Source of the DNA: Ignavibacteria bacterium
GTDB taxonomy: Bacteria > Bacteroidota > Ignavibacteria > Ignavibacteriales > SURF-24
Length of the DNA: 64,000 nt
Assembly (NCBI GenBank): GCA_025612375.1
Contig: JAAXKN010000004.1
Span: forward strand, 159,059-223,058
Direction: 5' to 3'
Shown: positions 62,220 through 64,000 of the stretch, piece by piece
Layout: every line of letters starts with the position of its first letter
Numbering within the stretch: position 1 is the first letter of the stretch
Notes under the pieces: generated by a model
The model's database searches: none
Seen by the model: only the letters and a program-made list of their open reading frames with translations
What the model was told of the DNA's origin: nothing
Made by a program: the position numbers and the translations under genes

Positions 62220-62679
62220 TCAAATCTTAATTTCAGAGGAGCAGTTAATGAAAAGGTTTTCTTCTTCGTTAATTTTGTTATAGTCCATTAAAGTATTTGC
62301 GCATCAACAGCCGTCTAGGCAGACCTTCATAAAAATAGAAAACCTCGAAAACAGCTTAAAAACGCTAAATCCGAGGTTACTATTTGGTTGCGGAGAGACA
62401 GGGAATCTCCGGATGTGCAAAAATCCTTTGAAATCCGACTGCTTTCTCCCTATTTAAAATGTCAGTGACCAAATTGTGACCAAGAGGTTTTTGAAAATAT
62501 TAAACCAGTTTCTTTCCTGTTGAAAGGATTTCTTTTTTCGAATGGATTATCTTCTGTAAAGTCTTAAGTCTTGCATGGTTGTACTTCAAGATCAGCTGAA
62601 GACTTAAGGATGTATTTATTCAGCTCCCTTCGAATTAGGTTTATTTCCAACTTTTAGGATCTCTCCTTTGATACGGCAA
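62220..62679. other. Intergenic region with copy D and a hairpin
   Basis: Holds copy D of the terminator/tRNA-Ser-like repeat (62330-62480) and a perfect 10-base inverted repeat CTTAAGTCTT/AAGACTTAAG (62563-62572 and 62599-62608). No gene is seen on either strand. Confidence 0.5.
62330..62480 (+). repeat. Terminator hairpin plus tRNA-Ser-like remnant, copy D
   Basis: AACCTCG/CGAGGTT hairpin, then GCGGAGAGACAGGGA (62391-62405), identical over 15 bases to the reverse complement of a typical tRNA-Ser end. On the minus strand a GGAGAAA lies at the opposite end at the distance of a shortened tRNA, pairing with TCTCTCC in six of seven positions. GTGACCAAATTGTGACC follows at about 62465, as in copy B. 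It reads as a decayed tRNA-Ser or integrase attachment scar. Confidence 0.5.
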
Positions 62680-63396
62680 TTATTTATTGTAAACAACCGG
62701 CATCTTGTTTTTCCATTTTTGCCATAATTCATTGTTGGTTATCAAATCTGCCATAAAATGGCCAACATTAATCCGGCTGGTCTTTCCGGGATTGAATATG
62801 GGGTTTCTTTTTATTGATTCAAATACTTCGTACGGACTTACAACATCTTTATCAATTAACGAATCAGGCCGGACAACTGCCCATTCTATCTTTTCATTAT
62901 CCTTTCCTACAGCTCTTGCTAAGTAATCTGCAGCCCTTACATTATCTCTCTGCGGCGGCAATAATACAGTCAGCAGTGAAAGGATAATTCTTTCCGATAT
63001 TGATCTTTTTTCATTTATATCTTTATTAATACAAGCCACCGTATTCATTAAGACTATTTTTATCTTCCTTGAGGAACCCTGAAGAATTGCCTCAGAAATA
63101 TTTTTTAGCGACTGATAAACTAACTGACGGGGTTCTCCAAATATACCTTTGAAAGTAATATTGTGGCCCAGACAGCATACAACAGCATCACATTCATTAA
63201 TAAGAGCTTTATTTTCCATCATGTTGAATTCGGCAATATTCCCGGTAATATGTTCGACAAGCATATTATTACTTATTTCTTCCGGAATAGCTGCATTCTT
63301 CCTGGTGACAATCCTTAGGCTTATCCCTTTTTTAATTAATTGAGAAACAACCTGCTGGCCGGTTGCACCGCTTGCGCCAAGAATTAAAACTTTCAT
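62680..63396 (-). CDS. NAD(P)-binding Rossmann oxidoreductase (NmrA/SDR-like)
   Basis: A 238-residue protein with the dinucleotide motif GASGATGQQV at the N-terminus, GNIAEF acidic end of beta2-3 and WAVVRPDSLID, typical of atypical short-chain dehydrogenases of the NAD(P)H-binding type. Substrate unknown. No promoter-repeat copy in the 65 bp before it; the next one upstream (63723) faces the broken small gene, which may be cotranscribed. Confidence 0.87.
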   Translation of the reverse strand: MKVLILGASGATGQQVVSQLIKKGISLRIVTRKNAAIPEEISNNMLVEHITGNIAEFNMMENKALINECDAVVCCLGHNITFKGIFGEPRQLVYQSLKNISEAILQGSSRKIKIVLMNTVACINKDINEKRSISERIILSLLTVLLPPQRDNVRAADYLARAVGKDNEKIEWAVVRPDSLIDKDVVSPYEVFESIKRNPIFNPGKTSRINVGHFMADLITNNELWQKWKNKMPVVYNK

Positions 63397-63460
63397 GAGA
63401 AGCCCTTTTAATAAAAGATAAAGTATTGGATTTATGCTGTGCCTGTTTTGGATAGTGCCC

Positions 63461-63652
63461 CTAGTATGTTCGGAAGAAGTTTATAACTCCTATCGCTATT
63501 GAAATTCCGCCTGCTATCATTAATCTTGCTGACCAGATTTTCCTAATAAGCTGTCTTCGATATTCCCGATTAAAATAATCGTAGTAGTCCAGGATTTATT
63601 CTTTTGCAAGTATAATTAATAATCCGGTTACAATAGGTATAAGATTAATCAT
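63461..63652 (-). pseudogene. Small two-helix membrane protein interrupted by an in-frame stop
   Basis: Starting at ATG 63652-63650 the frame reads 18 codons (MINLIPIVTGLLIILAKE), then TAA (63598-63596), and continues in the same frame for 44 codons with a second helix (ARLMIAGGISIAIGVINFF) to TAG at 63461. Two transmembrane helices in one frame across a stop point to a nonsense mutation in a protein of about 63 residues. It lies directly downstream of a good promoter-repeat copy. Family unknown. Confidence 0.6.
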
Positions 63653-63722
63653 AGTAATAAAAAGGTTTATTATAAAAATAAGACTTTTATTTCCCTTATC
63701 TCAATATAAAACTCAGTACATA

Positions 63723-63753
63723 TGAATTTAGCTAAAATTTGCATTATTCTAAA
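63723..63753 (-). promoter_or_regulatory. Dispersed promoter repeat, copy 10
   Basis: TTTA (63753-63750), 19 bases (GAATAATGCAAATTTTAGC), TAAATTCA (63730-63723). Among the best matches to the consensus; faces the interrupted small membrane protein gene. Confidence 0.72.
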
Positions 63754-64000
63754 GAAATCTTTTCTCATTATAACCAACTTTGCTCAGACTGCTCTGATCG
63801 CGGAAACAAGATAGCAATATTCCGAGGGGAATGGTTTTGATGAATTATGTTTGTTGAAGCTGACCTGACTGGAAGGAAAGTAAATGAACAATGAAAATGA
63901 GCAATAATGAGATAGGGATTTTAGATCGGATGGGCTTTTGAATATGTTGCGCCGTGAAAAGTTTGTGAGAGACAGATGGTTTGAGATAACCATAATAGTA
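63754..64000. other. Right edge, no gene seen
   Basis: The last 250 bases contain only a minus-strand open frame of 69 codons with poor protein character (Ser/Tyr rich, no ribosome site). Nothing can be supported. Confidence 0.4.

Noticed and set aside
63784..63993. Minus-strand frame of 69 codons at the right edge
   Set aside because: Low protein character, Ser/Tyr rich, no ribosome site, unlike neighbouring genes in composition.
29000..64000. Integron-like gene cassette array (many small accessory genes with repeats between them)
   Set aside because: The repeats have no attC-type inverted core (no RYYYAAC/GTTRRRY pair), sit 5' of genes rather than 3', and genes occur on both strands; no integron integrase is present.

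Overview
The window looks like chromosomal DNA from a member of the Ignavibacteria or a close Bacteroidota/Chlorobi relative. Two secreted proteins end in the asparagine-proline-rich type A sorting domain (core NYPNPFNP) typical of type IX secretion in that group. There are TonB receptors with carboxypeptidase-like plug domains, many lipoproteins, and several promoters with a -33/-7 architecture resembling the Bacteroidota type. The species cannot be fixed from the sequence alone.

Layout. 1-6.5 kb: a signalling module on the + strand (a CHASE4/PAS histidine kinase cut by the window edge, a LytTR response regulator, a receiver-kinase hybrid whose receiver lacks the phosphoacceptor Asp, and a chemoreceptor). 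6.6-18.4 kb: envelope and secreted proteins (a dimethylformamidase-like secreted protein, a NapH-like polyferredoxin, a TIGR03118 lipoprotein, a GH65-like glycosidase, a large TonB receptor). 19-22 kb: an Rrf2 regulator-cydA-cydB operon with a clear promoter and overlapping palindromic operator. 22.2-25.8 kb: TlpA-like thioredoxin protein, methyltransferase and GH128-like lipoprotein. 25.9-28.1 kb: a patch of gene decay (a C-terminal remnant, a frameshifted lipoprotein, an N-terminally truncated barrel protein). 28.2-39.9 kb: single-gene enzymes, a cytochrome c plus haem-porin pair and a TonB receptor. 40.3-47.0 kb: one 2217-residue gene joining an aminotransferase-fold PLP region to an HPr-kinase/PEPCK-like P-loop region. 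47-64 kb: an accessory-looking patchwork of small genes (VanZ, DUF2200, YdeI, RibD-type reductase, VOC, alpha/beta hydrolases, lipoproteins, M28 peptidase) with one IS256-family element.

The two strongest observations are the giant PLP/P-loop protein, which I cannot match to a described system, and a dispersed promoter-like repeat of about 65 bp. At least nine good copies of that repeat lie between 29 and 64 kb, each just upstream of a minus-strand gene and in the same orientation relative to it. The conservation extends past the -7 element into the transcribed leader, so it may be a spreading promoter cassette. Several intergenic spaces also carry a terminator hairpin followed by a core resembling the 3' end of tRNA-Ser, probably old integration scars. 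No CRISPR array, rRNA or intact tRNA gene was seen.
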